Shown here in pieces: positions 21,630 to 30,442 of a DNA stretch of 32,220 bases. The DNA comes from DAOVDI01 sp965373045 (GTDB lineage: Bacteria; Acidobacteriota; Aminicenantia; Aminicenantales; Aminicenantaceae). The notes beneath the pieces are model-generated. The model was not told the DNA's origin and did not search any database. It was given only the letters and a program-made list of their open reading frames with translations. The position numbers and the translations under genes were made by a program. The stretch is taken from the NCBI GenBank assembly GCA_965373045.1, contig CBDVEQ010000006.1, forward strand, positions 1 to 32,220. The letters run 5' to 3'. How positions within the stretch are numbered: position 1 is the first letter of the stretch; every line of letters starts with the position of its first letter.

Positions 21630-24600
21630 TTTTTTTCTTTATAACGAACCCGGTCAAAGAAGCTATAAAGTATCGGAATTATAAACAGCGTCAGCAAAGT
21701 CGTCGCTACCAGCCCGCCAACAACTGCGATTGCCATGGGAGCTCTCATCTCTGATCCTGCAGAAGTGCTCAATGCCATGGGCAGCATTCCGAGGATGGTG
21801 GTAAAAGCTGTTATCAATACCGGGCGCAGTCTGACCGTGCTGGCCTGGACAATAGCTTCCTTTTTATCCACTCCCTTCCGCTTCAGCTGATTGATGTAGT
21901 CGACCATGACAATTCCGTTATTGACGGCAATTCCCCCCAGCATGACAAATCCAATAAGTACAGGCAGGCTGATCGGTTTTCCGGATATCACAAGCGCCAG
22001 AACCACTCCGATCAGCGCCAACGGAATTGTAAACATAATAATAAGGGGATGTTTCAGTGATTCAAACTGAGACGCCATGATCATGTAGACCAGAAGGATC
22101 GCCAGAAGAAACGCTCCTGCCATAACGATAAAGGCTTCCTGCATATCTTCGTACTGCCCCCCGAATTCAAGAAAGTATCCTGTGGGCAGGCCCTGCTCTA
22201 TCCCGGAGATCTTTTTCTTAATATCTGTTACAACACTGCCCAGGTCCCTCCCGGTAATATTGGCCGCAACAGAGATCACCCTCGCCTGGTTCTCGCGAGT
22301 GATCCGGATCGGGCCAACACCTTGAGTGATGGTTGCGATCTGATCAAGGGACACAATTTTATTGGCAGGAGTCATTATGGGAATATTTAGTATATCGTTG
22401 ATATCATCTCTAAATCTCTTTTTAAACCTCACTCGGATATCGACTTCTTCGTCGCCTTCCCTGTACCGGGTCGCGACTCGTCCCAGGGACGATGTTTGGA
22501 TCGTATTTGCCACCTGGCTGACCATAAGTCCCATCCGGGACGCTTCTTCCCGGTTGACCTTGATGTGATATTCCGGCTTTCCTTCAGAAAGAGTATGGGT
22601 GACATCACGCAATCCTTCTATATCACGGATTCTTTCCACAATATTGTCTGCAATATCTTTGAGCTTCCAGATATCTCTGCCGAAGATCTTTATATCGATA
22701 GGAGCAGTGGAGCCTCCCATCATCATCTGACTCATATCCAGGGATTCAAACTTTACATCCTTCATTTTGGGAAGCTTACTGCGGATCTCTTCCAGGATCT
22801 CGGCATCTCTCCTGGACCTCTTACTCTGTTCGGTCAGCCCAACCCAGATGATTGCCTCATGGCTTCCTGTAGTTGAAAAACCACCTGCCAGATCAGCCGG
22901 ATTGTCCTCTCCCTGAGACCCCATCTGGGAAGAGACCGTCAAGACCTCAGGCACCTGGCTCAAAATATCCTCAGCGATCCTGACAATACGGTCTGTCTCA
23001 TCAAGAGTGCTTCCAACCGGCAGTTTTACCGAAAAAAGGATCATTTCCTGGTCCATAGCCGGCATAAATTCCGTTCCCAGAAAAGGAAACACTGCAAAGG
23101 AGAGGAGAAAAAGTCCAAGGGCAGCAGACAGGACCCATCCCCTGCGTTTTAAAGCGCCAAGCAGCCATTTTTTATAAAGCTTCCTGGCCCATTCAAACTG
23201 CTCTTTTTTCTCCGGAACAGGATAATCCTTCTTTTTGTGGTTCGCCTTGAACAAAACCGATGCCACCATGGGAACAATCGTCAGGGCAACAAATAAAGAT
23301 GCCAGAAGAGAAAAGGCAATAGAAAGGGCCAAAGCACGCGTCATCTTGCCGGTTATACCTGTTGCGAAAATCATGGGAAAGAAAACAGCTATGGTCGTCA
23401 GGGTTGAAGCGGTTATGGCCATTCCTACCTCGGACGCCCCCTTTTTGGCAGCGGTTTTTCGATCCTTCCCCTCTTCCATATGACGGAACATGTTCTCAAT
23501 GACAACAACCGCATTATCCACAAGCATGCCCACCCCCAGGGCAAGGCCTCCAAGAGTTAAAAGGTTGATGGTATAGCCCGCTGCATAAAGAGCAATAAAC
23601 GTAGTAATGATGGACAGTGGGATAGCCAGCGCTATCGTGAGCGTTGGTCTCCAGTTGCGGAGGAAGAAAAGGATAAAGAAAATAGCCAGGATTCCTCCGA
23701 TCAAAGCATTGGATCCCGTGCGGCGTGTGACCTGCTGGATCATGTCTGACTGATCCATCCATGGGAAAAATTTGAGGCTGGCAGGAAGGGAAGGCTTGAT
23801 CTTATCAAGCTCTTTGTTGACGGCTTTAGCCGTGATGACCGTATTCGCCCCCGACCTTTTATTGATTATGTAAATAACACCTTGCGTCTTCTGGATACGG
23901 GAACGAAAACGCCCTTCTTTCAATCCGTCGATCACATCGGCCACTTCCCTCAAGTAGATGGGCTGCCCGGCCTGTGTCGTCCCAATGACCGTATTACGGA
24001 TATCTTCAATATTCTGAAACTCGCCGATGGTTCTTACCAGGAATTCGGAATGCCTTTGCTCTACATAGCCTGCAGGCAGATTCAGGTTTTCCATGCGAAG
24101 GGCCATCAAAATCCTGTCCATGGTCATGTTGAGAGATTCCAGGGCTGTTCTGTCCACTTCCACCCGGATTTCTCTGTTATCTGTTGAAAAGATCTGGACC
24201 GAAGCGACGCCATCAATGCGTTCCAGCCGGGGAGCCACCTCGTCTTCAACAAGCTTTTTCAGTTCAACGGTAGGTATATTGGCTGTAATGCCTCCGAAAA
24301 TGATGGGGAACATTGAGAGGTTGAATTTCACGACCAGTGGATCAGACGCCTCATCCGGCAAATAATTTTTATACAGTCCGATCTGATCCCGAATATCCTG
24401 CGCAGCAAAATCCAGATTTGTCCCCCATTCAAACTCGACCATGATGACCGATGCTCCCTCTGAAGATATGGAATTAACCTTCTTCACGCGGTTTACGGAA
24501 TTGATGACCTGCTCCAGCGGCCTGGTAATTGTGTTCTCAATATCTTCGGATGAAGCTCCGCTGTAAGTTGTGATCACAGACACAGTGGGAAATTCCAGAT

Positions 24601-24715
24601 CCGGGAAAAAATCCAGGCCCAACCGGGTGAAAGCCAGTCCTCCAAGGACAACAAGGATCATGGCCAACATGGCTGTTGTAACCCTTCTGTTAACGGAAAA
24701 TTCAGGGATCTTCAT
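21617..24715 (-). CDS. RND efflux permease (HAE1/AcrB-like)
   Basis: 1032 residues, the usual length. It is the inner-membrane, proton-driven pump subunit of a tripartite efflux complex. Seen: N-terminal helix VTTAMLAMILVVLGGLAFTR, SGASSEDIENTITRPLEQ, periplasmic porter domains, the TM4 segment GGLALGVGMLVDNAVVVIEN, and the TM10 segment GGIAVNNGIVMVDYINQLK, ending in a basic tail. In AcrB the proton relay is Asp-Asp in TM4 and Lys in TM10; here the first Asp is kept, while the second position is Asn and the TM10 Lys is Asn, a pattern I associate with a distinct HAE1 branch also common outside Proteobacteria. ATGA overlap with the preceding membrane fusion protein gene. Substrates cannot be predicted. 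Confidence 0.95.
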   Translation of the reverse strand: MKIPEFSVNRRVTTAMLAMILVVLGGLAFTRLGLDFFPDLEFPTVSVITTYSGASSEDIENTITRPLEQVINSVNRVKKVNSISSEGASVIMVEFEWGTNLDFAAQDIRDQIGLYKNYLPDEASDPLVVKFNLSMFPIIFGGITANIPTVELKKLVEDEVAPRLERIDGVASVQIFSTDNREIRVEVDRTALESLNMTMDRILMALRMENLNLPAGYVEQRHSEFLVRTIGEFQNIEDIRNTVIGTTQAGQPIYLREVADVIDGLKEGRFRSRIQKTQGVIYIINKRSGANTVITAKAVNKELDKIKPSLPASLKFFPWMDQSDMIQQVTRRTGSNALIGGILAIFFILFFLRNWRPTLTIALAIPLSIITTFIALYAAGYTINLLTLGGLALGVGMLVDNAVVVIENMFRHMEEGKDRKTAAKKGASEVGMAITASTLTTIAVFFPMIFATGITGKMTRALALSIAFSLLASLFVALTIVPMVASVLFKANHKKKDYPVPEKKEQFEWARKLYKKWLLGALKRRGWVLSAALGLFLLSFAVFPFLGTEFMPAMDQEMILFSVKLPVGSTLDETDRIVRIAEDILSQVPEVLTVSSQMGSQGEDNPADLAGGFSTTGSHEAIIWVGLTEQSKRSRRDAEILEEIRSKLPKMKDVKFESLDMSQMMMGGSTAPIDIKIFGRDIWKLKDIADNIVERIRDIEGLRDVTHTLSEGKPEYHIKVNREEASRMGLMVSQVANTIQTSSLGRVATRYREGDEEVDIRVRFKKRFRDDINDILNIPIMTPANKIVSLDQIATITQGVGPIRITRENQARVISVAANITGRDLGSVVTDIKKKISGIEQGLPTGYFLEFGGQYEDMQEAFIVMAGAFLLAILLVYMIMASQFESLKHPLIIMFTIPLALIGVVLALVISGKPISLPVLIGFVMLGGIAVNNGIVMVDYINQLKRKGVDKKEAIVQASTVRLRPVLITAFTTILGMLPMALSTSAGSEMRAPMAIAVVGGLVATTLLTLFIIPILYSFFDRVRYKEKKAKA

Positions 24716-25818
24716 TGGCTGACCTCTTCTTTGACTTCGATCTCCGCCCCATCTTCCAGTCCGTAATTACCCTCGATAATGACCAGATCTCCTTCTTTCA
24801 AACCGCTGATAATCTCGATCAGAAAGGCATTTTGAAGTCCTTTAATAACTTCCCGTTTGATCGCACGGCCGTTTTCCGCAAGGAGAACATACCTGTCTTC
24901 AAGAAGAGCATTCTGGGGAATGGTCAGAACATTTTCCCGGCTGCTGACCTCAATGTCCACCTCTCCGAATATATTGGGACGCAGAAGCATATCAGGATTA
25001 TCCGCATTGATCTCTACTCTGAATTTTCTTGTTATGGGATCTGCTGTCAGGTTGACAACAGCTACCTTCCCAGGGAATCTCTTTTCAGGAAAAGCGCTGA
25101 TTTTAAGGTAAGCAGCCTGACCATTTTTTATTCGGACGACATCCTTGAGGGAAACATACACATAGACTTTGACACGGGAAAAATCCATAAGAGTCACTAC
25201 GCCGCTTTTAGACCCATATCCAGCCATCATTGGATTGATAACATCTCCGATCTCCACATTCTTTGATGCGATCACTCCACTGAAAGGCGCTTTCATGATA
25301 GACACATCCACTTGATACCTGGCCAGATTTAATGCTGCCGCGGCCTGCTGAAGCTGGGCATCTGCTGCCTCAAATGCCAGCCTGACCTTCTCAAACTGCT
25401 GCTCGGAAACTGCATTTTCCTGACTGAGACGATCCATTCGATCCATATTCCTTTTGGCATCCTTATAATTTGCTTCAGCCACAGCCTGCCCGGCTTTGGC
25501 CTGATCCAGCTGCAGGCGAACAGCGCGCGTATCAAGCTCAGCCAGGAGCTGACCCTTCTGCACACGGTCGCCTTCTTTGACATAGATCTGCGATACTTTC
25601 CCGCCAAGCTCAGGGGTGACATCCGCTTTATTAATTGCCTCGATAAAGCCTGTATAAATAAACTTTTCTGAAATACTCTGCTTCCGGACTTTATACACTT
25701 TAACAGGAGCCGCTCCAAAACTTTCTTCTTTTGTCTCCTCCTGCTGTGCCGGCGGCTTACAGGAAAAAACTGCCAGAGTAAATAGTATAATAATTGACGC
25801 TAACAAACTTTTTTTCAT
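24712..25818 (-). CDS. RND efflux periplasmic adaptor (membrane fusion protein)
   Basis: 368 residues. The ATG at 25818 has GGAGGA upstream and overlaps the stop of the outer-membrane gene (ATGA). The signal (MKKSLLASIIILFTLAVFSC) has a plausible lipobox with Cys20, so the protein is probably a lipoprotein. Next come the barrel-sandwich half motif GGKVSQIYVKEGDRVQKGQL, an alpha-helical hairpin (about 98-160), the second half MKAPFSGVIASKNVEIGDVI, and beta-barrel and membrane-proximal domains (VLTIPQNALLEDRYVLL, GLKEGDLVIIEGNYGLEDG). It connects the RND pump to the outer-membrane channel. Single clear member of its family in the operon. Confidence 0.95.
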   Translation of the reverse strand: MKKSLLASIIILFTLAVFSCKPPAQQEETKEESFGAAPVKVYKVRKQSISEKFIYTGFIEAINKADVTPELGGKVSQIYVKEGDRVQKGQLLAELDTRAVRLQLDQAKAGQAVAEANYKDAKRNMDRMDRLSQENAVSEQQFEKVRLAFEAADAQLQQAAAALNLARYQVDVSIMKAPFSGVIASKNVEIGDVINPMMAGYGSKSGVVTLMDFSRVKVYVYVSLKDVVRIKNGQAAYLKISAFPEKRFPGKVAVVNLTADPITRKFRVEINADNPDMLLRPNIFGEVDIEVSSRENVLTIPQNALLEDRYVLLAENGRAIKREVIKGLQNAFLIEIISGLKEGDLVIIEGNYGLEDGAEIEVKEEVSQ

Positions 25819-27149
25819 TCTATTCCTCCTTCGAGTCCTGTCGCTTTCTCCAACTCGGCCATGGCCATCATATAATCAAACAAGGCCAGAGAATAATTTG
25901 TTTTTGCCTGTGAGAGAGCGGCCTGAACCGAGCTGACATCCAGAGACGTTGCCAGTCCTTCCGCATAATTCAACTCTGCAATTCTCAGGCTTTCCTGCGC
26001 CTGTTCAACATTTTTTTCTTGAGAATGCAGGGTTTCCAGAGCTTCCTGGATCTTTAAAACCGCCTGCCTCACCTCAAATTTGACAGCATCCAACAGCCCT
26101 TTCTGAGAGAACTCTATTTCCCTGATGGCTGATCTTGACTGCGCCACCCTCGCCGAATTCACAAATCCGTTAAAAATGGGCATAGTGAAAACAAGGTTTA
26201 CAGTATAGTAATTCTGCCAGATATCCTTCCTGAAATTCAGCGTATCACCCCAAAAATTGTATGTTGCAGAAAGGGCAACAGACGGCAGGTGAGCCGCCCA
26301 GGCGATCTTCAGCATCTCCCCGGCCATCTTCTTTTTGAAATTGAGCTGGGTGAGCTCCGGACGGAGCCTGATTGCTTTATCCAGGCTATCCTGCAGATCA
26401 GGTTCTATAGAATTGAATTTTAATTCCCCAGTTATCTCAACATCTCTTTCAAGATCAAGACCCAAAATGGTTTTCAGACTGAGTTCCCCAATTTTCAGAT
26501 TATTCTTTGCCTTGATCAACTGAGGTTTCAGATTTGCCACCTGTACTTCTGCTCTCAGAAGGTCAAACTTCGAGGCCATACCAACTTCGTACATAGTCTT
26601 GACATTATGGAGATGTTTTTCCGCAACATCTACAGCCTCTCTGGCAACGCTTAGAAATTCTCCGGCCAGAAGATACCCATAAAAAGCCCTTTTTGTATTA
26701 AAAACCGTGATGTGCGTGGACTGCCGGACAGCCTCTTTACTTGCCTGAAGATTGTATTTGGCTGATCTGAATCCTGACCTCAACCTCCCTCCTGTGAACA
26801 AAGGCAAAGAAAAAGACAGTGCGAACTGATAATCCCGTGTAAAATCAACTTCAACCTTTTGCGGCGGCTGACCTGGGATAAAAGAGGGGAACTCCATGGC
26901 AAACAATTTTTCATCCAGGGTCGCTATCCCCTGGCTGTTTAAAACAGGCAAAAAACCGGCAACCGCTTCCCGAAGTTTGGATTCTGCAGATTCGACTCTC
27001 TCGCCTGCCGCCAGGTGATAAGGATTTTGAGCAAGGGCGATCTGGAGGCTTTTTTCCAGAGTTAGAACCAGTTTTTCTTGAGTATAAGCCAATTGAATTA
27101 AAATAAAAATTGAAACTGTGATCAGTATGAATCTTCCAATCTTCCTCAT
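25815..27149 (-). CDS. TolC-family outer-membrane efflux protein
   Basis: About 444 residues from the ATG at 27149, preferred because AAGGAG lies 6 nt upstream and a signal peptide follows (KIGRFILITVSIFILIQLAY). The frame is open back to 27191, where it would overlap tetR. The two-fold OEP repeat is visible: LEKSLQIALAQNP, FALSFSLPLFTGGRLRSG and a long helix; then SLDKAIRLRPELTQLNFKKK, NLVFTMPIFNGFVNSARVAQ and a second helix with AELNYAEGLATSLDVSSVQA. The protein forms a trimeric channel through the outer membrane and periplasm. Second gene of the operon, 22 nt after tetR. Confidence 0.95.
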   Translation of the reverse strand: MRKIGRFILITVSIFILIQLAYTQEKLVLTLEKSLQIALAQNPYHLAAGERVESAESKLREAVAGFLPVLNSQGIATLDEKLFAMEFPSFIPGQPPQKVEVDFTRDYQFALSFSLPLFTGGRLRSGFRSAKYNLQASKEAVRQSTHITVFNTKRAFYGYLLAGEFLSVAREAVDVAEKHLHNVKTMYEVGMASKFDLLRAEVQVANLKPQLIKAKNNLKIGELSLKTILGLDLERDVEITGELKFNSIEPDLQDSLDKAIRLRPELTQLNFKKKMAGEMLKIAWAAHLPSVALSATYNFWGDTLNFRKDIWQNYYTVNLVFTMPIFNGFVNSARVAQSRSAIREIEFSQKGLLDAVKFEVRQAVLKIQEALETLHSQEKNVEQAQESLRIAELNYAEGLATSLDVSSVQAALSQAKTNYSLALFDYMMAMAELEKATGLEGGIE

Positions 27150-27171
27150 ATCAAACTCCTTATGCTGATGA

Positions 27172-27837
27172 TTATATGTTCTTAATCCCATTAAAAAAGA
27201 ATTTGAGAATGATTTCTACGCTGTCATCCACAGTGAATTCCTTTTCGGGCAGGGGCCCCCTGAAATGAAATCCACGGATCAAGGCCCCCAAGACAAAGCT
27301 GGCATGCTGAACATTTACATTCCTGAATTCTCCTGACTTGATCCCATCCTTGATGATGACGCTTATGATCTTTGACATATTCTCCATCTTGGTCATAAAT
27401 TCCGCTGGGATTTCGGGGTGTTTCACCGATTTGATGGGAAACTCCTTAAAATCGATGTTGAAGATCTTCATCAAGACCTGCTTTTCCATAAAAATAATTT
27501 TGATAAAGCTCTCCTTCTGCTTGTAATAGGACATAACAAGCTGAATATATTCCCTCAACTTATCTTCCGCTTTCAGCGGTTTTTCATATATTTCCACGGC
27601 TCTCCTGTGAACCGTATCAAGGGAATTCAGAATGATTTTCAGAAAAATCTCCTTTTTGCTGCGAAAATACCTGTAAAGCGTCGCTTTGGAGAACTGTGCC
27701 TCCGCAGCAATAGCATCCATCGTAGCCAGGGAATATCCCCATTGAGCGAAAATGTTTTCTGCAGCCTGGAGTATGAAGGCTGTATTATCCGCCCTTCGGT
27801 GGCGTTCCCGTTCTTCCCTTTGATATATGTTTTTCAT
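27172..27837 (-). CDS. TetR/AcrR-family regulator of the efflux operon
   Basis: 221 residues. The N-terminal HTH (about 22-68) reads ILQAAENIFAQWGYSLATMD then AIAAEAQFSKATLYRYFRSK, the standard TetR signature. The C-terminal ligand-binding domain is all-alpha and variable. As the first gene of the tolC-acrA-acrB-type operon it most likely represses that operon and is released by a ligand of the pump. Palindromes on its own promoter (27864-27888) support autoregulation. No strong Shine-Dalgarno sequence precedes the ATG. Confidence 0.93.
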   Translation of the reverse strand: MKNIYQREERERHRRADNTAFILQAAENIFAQWGYSLATMDAIAAEAQFSKATLYRYFRSKKEIFLKIILNSLDTVHRRAVEIYEKPLKAEDKLREYIQLVMSYYKQKESFIKIIFMEKQVLMKIFNIDFKEFPIKSVKHPEIPAEFMTKMENMSKIISVIIKDGIKSGEFRNVNVQHASFVLGALIRGFHFRGPLPEKEFTVDDSVEIILKFFFNGIKNI

Positions 27838-27863
27838 TTTTTGTACCCATTAGTTTTCTATTT

Positions 27864-27888
27864 AAACTTATCAGTTTTATTATAAAAC
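27864..27888 (-). promoter_or_regulatory. Promoter and overlapping palindromes of the tetR-efflux operon
   Basis: On the minus strand a perfect TATAAT lies at 27879-27884, with a poor -35. Two inverted repeats overlap: AAACT-TATC-AGTTT (27864-27877) and GTTTTA-TTA-TAAAAC (27874-27888). The second covers the -10. They lie about 30-50 bp upstream of the tetR ATG, which fits TetR operators that block RNA polymerase. Confidence 0.55.
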
Positions 27889-27936
27889 AAAATCATGCTT
27901 GTTAGTAGTATTTTTTCTTTGCTTACCAAGCCTTGT

Positions 27937-28839
27937 CTACGCGCGGGGATGATACTTGTCATATACAGCCCTGAGGTGTCTGCGGCTGACATGAGTATAG
28001 ATCTGGGTTGTGGTGATCTGACTGTGTCCCAGCATCAACTGGACAGATCTCAGGTCCGCCCCCCCCTCTAATAGATGGGTTGCAAAAGAGTGCCGCAGCA
28101 TATGCGGACTGACTGGGGATTCAAATCCTGCCTGCCCTGCATATTTCTTGAGAAGTTTCCAAAAACCCTGGCGTGTGAAGATTTTTCCCCTGGAAGTGAG
28201 AAAAAGAAAGTCATTGGGATCCTTTACAAACACAGATCGAACATGTTCTATGTATTCCAGGATGCACGTCTCAGCAGACTTCCCGACAGGGACGATCCGC
28301 TCCTTTCCGCCTTTTCCTTGGCAGATCAGGAATCCATCGGTCAGGTTCAAGTTATCAAGCCTTAAAGAAAGAAACTCGGAAACTCTTATGCCTGTCGCAT
28401 ATAGAAGCTCCAACATTGCCTTGTCGCGCTTTCCCTGGTTTGTATTTGGATCAGGTTGTTGTAAAAGTCTTTCCACTTCAGATACTGTCAGGTATTTCGG
28501 CAATGTCATCCACATTTTCGGTGACGACAGATTGGCAGCAGGGTTTTTCTTCAGGATATTGTCCAGAACAAGAAAACGGAAAAAGGCCTTTAAACTGGAA
28601 ATCATCCTGGCCAAAGACCTGGAGGAAAGACCCGCCCGGCTCTGAGAATGGACAAATTTTACCAGATCATCTTCCTGTGCCAGCAGCCACTGTTTCTTTT
28701 CCTTTATAAAAAATAAAATAAATTTCTGCAGGTCTAAAGAATAGGATGTTATGGTATTTGGAGAAAGGCCCTTTTCTACCTCCAGGTAATCAAAGAACAG
28801 CCTGAGCGCTTCCTCAGCAGATGCAGGTCTTTTTCTCAT
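27937..28839 (-). CDS. xerD: Tyrosine recombinase XerC/XerD type
   Basis: 300 residues, the size of chromosomal Xer proteins. N-terminal SAM-like core-binding domain (8-95, with GLSPNTITSYSLDLQKF), then the catalytic domain. All six active-site residues are present: Arg152 (ATGIRVSE), Lys176, His246 and Arg249 (SPHMLRHSFATHLLEGG), His272 (LGHSQITTTQIYTH) and nucleophile Tyr281. Xer proteins resolve chromosome dimers at dif. The PKYLTVSEVERLL segment and length suit XerD, but the C/D choice is not certain from one gene. It overlaps the MBL-fold gene by 4 nt (ATGA), which suggests a housekeeping operon, not a mobile-element integrase. Confidence 0.9.
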   Translation of the reverse strand: MRKRPASAEEALRLFFDYLEVEKGLSPNTITSYSLDLQKFILFFIKEKKQWLLAQEDDLVKFVHSQSRAGLSSRSLARMISSLKAFFRFLVLDNILKKNPAANLSSPKMWMTLPKYLTVSEVERLLQQPDPNTNQGKRDKAMLELLYATGIRVSEFLSLRLDNLNLTDGFLICQGKGGKERIVPVGKSAETCILEYIEHVRSVFVKDPNDFLFLTSRGKIFTRQGFWKLLKKYAGQAGFESPVSPHMLRHSFATHLLEGGADLRSVQLMLGHSQITTTQIYTHVSRRHLRAVYDKYHPRA

Positions 28840-29456
28840 CGGATGAACGGGTTGGAATTTTTCTCCCGGCCGACCGTGGTTGACGGTCCGTGCCCAGGAA
28901 GAACCATACTGTCCTCAGGCAGTGCAAATATCTTTGATCGAATGGACCTCTCCAGTTCTCCCCAGGACCCTCCGGGCAGATCCGTGCGGCCGACTCCCAT
29001 GTTAAACAGGGTATCGCCCGACAGTAACAAACCATCTCCTAATAGACAGACACTCCCTGGAGAATGACCTGGAGTATGAATGACTTTAAGAAAGAAATTA
29101 CCGATCTTGATTTCATCTCCTTCTTTTAGATATTCATCCGGAGCCGGGGATTCCTTGGCACCGAGAATAATGCTGAACTCGCTTTGATGACCATGTGCCA
29201 ACATCTCCTTATCTCCTTCATGAATATAAAGGGGAATACCGTACTTGTCCTTTATGTCTTTATTGGATCCGATATGGTCGATGTGTCCGTGTGTGTTGAT
29301 CAGAATAACGGGCTGGATCCCGACCCTTTCGATCGCCTTAAAGATCTTTTCCGCTTCCGCTCCCGGATCGACAACCGCGCCTTCACTGGTTTCTTCACAA
29401 TAGACCAGGTAACAGTTGGTTTCCAACGCTCCTACAACAATGGTTTCATATTTCAT
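28836..29456 (-). CDS. Metallo-beta-lactamase-fold hydrolase (glyoxalase II-like)
   Basis: 206 residues, a typical short member of the family without the C-terminal helical domain of classical glyoxalase II. Metal ligands: THGHIDH (His56, His58, Asp60, His61), His131 (HTPGHSPGSV), Asp148 (LLSGDTLF) and His189 (VLPGHGPSTT). It likely hydrolyses a thioester such as S-lactoylglutathione or a related acyl-thiol; the exact substrate is unknown. AGGA lies 5 nt upstream of the ATG. A possible weak promoter (TTGCAA, 16 bp, TAAAAT) lies at 29473-29500 on the minus strand. It is cotranscribed with xerD. Confidence 0.9.
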   Translation of the reverse strand: MKYETIVVGALETNCYLVYCEETSEGAVVDPGAEAEKIFKAIERVGIQPVILINTHGHIDHIGSNKDIKDKYGIPLYIHEGDKEMLAHGHQSEFSIILGAKESPAPDEYLKEGDEIKIGNFFLKVIHTPGHSPGSVCLLGDGLLLSGDTLFNMGVGRTDLPGGSWGELERSIRSKIFALPEDSMVLPGHGPSTTVGREKNSNPFIR

Positions 29457-29612
29457 TTTTCCTCACACCTCTATTTTACTCGGAAATACCTGGATTGCAA
29501 ACCGGTCCCGGAACATAAGAAAAATCCCTTTCAAACGCCGGGATGGCTGTTCTTATCAGAGCTCGAAAATGGCTCATTTCCCATTTTTTTTCTTTCTGAT
29601 ATAATGACGCCC

Positions 29613-30410
29613 ATGGATGAAAAACCCTGGCAGCTCCAACTGGTCCGAAGGTCTCTAAAAAAAAAAGAAAAACTCCGGCTCCTTGATAAACACTGGGATG
29701 TGGACCCGGATTCCCTTATCCTCGACCTCGGCTGCGCCCAGGGAATTTTGAGCTATTTTCTCCGCCGGAGAGGGGGACGTTGGGTAAGTGTGGACCTGGA
29801 TTTTGAAAATCTCAAGACCACCCAAGGTCTCCTGAAAACCGGCCTTCTGCAGGTGGGTCCCGGAATATTGCCGTTTAAGGACAGGTCCTTTGATAAAGTC
29901 GTCAGCCTGGACTACCTGGAACATCTGGACGACGATGACCTCTGTCTCAGAGAGATCCACCGGGTCCTCAAAAAAGGGGGAGAACTTCTTATGGCGACCC
30001 CGAGGACGGGACGGGTTTTTGCGCTTCACAATCTCAGAAACATCCTGGGGATGAAGCTGGAATTCTACGGCCATAAAAGAGAAGGCTACACACTGAAGGG
30101 CCTTCGCTCAAAATTGGCAGACAGCAACCTGGATTATATCAAACATAAATCTTTTTCCCGGTTCTTCGCAGAATTCCTGGAGCTGATACTGAACTTTATC
30201 TACATCAAATTCTTTTCTTCTGATGAGAAACCCGGATTAAGGGACGGCCATATCAGACCAACCACTGCAGAGGAATTTTCGTCCAGAAAGAAGGCCTTCC
30301 GGCTCTACTCCTACATTTATCCTTTTGTCTGGCTTTTATCCCGATTGGATAACCTCCTGTTTTTTCAAAGGGGATACGGATTGATGGTCTGGGCAAAAAA
30401 GGTCGACTGA
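29613..30410 (+). CDS. Class I SAM-dependent methyltransferase (Methyltransf_11 type)
   Basis: About 265 residues. The frame is open from 29184, but the upstream part is antisense to the MBL-fold gene and does not read like a methyltransferase. ATGs at 29604 and 29613 are the sensible starts. Motif I is LILDLGCAQGILSYF, the acidic loop is WVSVDLDFENL, then FDKVVSLDYLEHLDDDDLCL and REIHRVLKKGGELLMATPR, followed by a C-terminal region ending in a hydrophobic segment (SYIYPFVWLLSRLDNLLFF) that may bind the membrane. Substrate unknown; membrane association could hint at a lipid or glycolipid. TATAAT at 29600-29605 ends 7 nt before the 29613 ATG, so leaderless transcription is possible, although the -35 is poor. 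The transporter gene follows after 32 nt. Confidence 0.82.
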   Translation: MDEKPWQLQLVRRSLKKKEKLRLLDKHWDVDPDSLILDLGCAQGILSYFLRRRGGRWVSVDLDFENLKTTQGLLKTGLLQVGPGILPFKDRSFDKVVSLDYLEHLDDDDLCLREIHRVLKKGGELLMATPRTGRVFALHNLRNILGMKLEFYGHKREGYTLKGLRSKLADSNLDYIKHKSFSRFFAEFLELILNFIYIKFFSSDEKPGLRDGHIRPTTAEEFSSRKKAFRLYSYIYPFVWLLSRLDNLLFFQRGYGLMVWAKKVD

Positions 30411-30442
30411 CCGGAATGGAATAAAAAAAAGAACGGATCGCC

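Noticed and set aside
24715..25266. Plus-strand 183-residue frame
   Set aside because: Antisense to the membrane fusion protein gene; no ribosome binding site or family features.
27937..28839. Tyrosine recombinase as integrase of an island
   Set aside because: Length, full catalytic set and a 4-nt overlap with a metabolic-type gene fit a chromosomal Xer protein; no att duplication was seen.
29184..29603. N-terminal extension of the methyltransferase frame
   Set aside because: This part is antisense to the MBL-fold gene and does not read like a methyltransferase; internal ATGs at 29604 and 29613 fit better.
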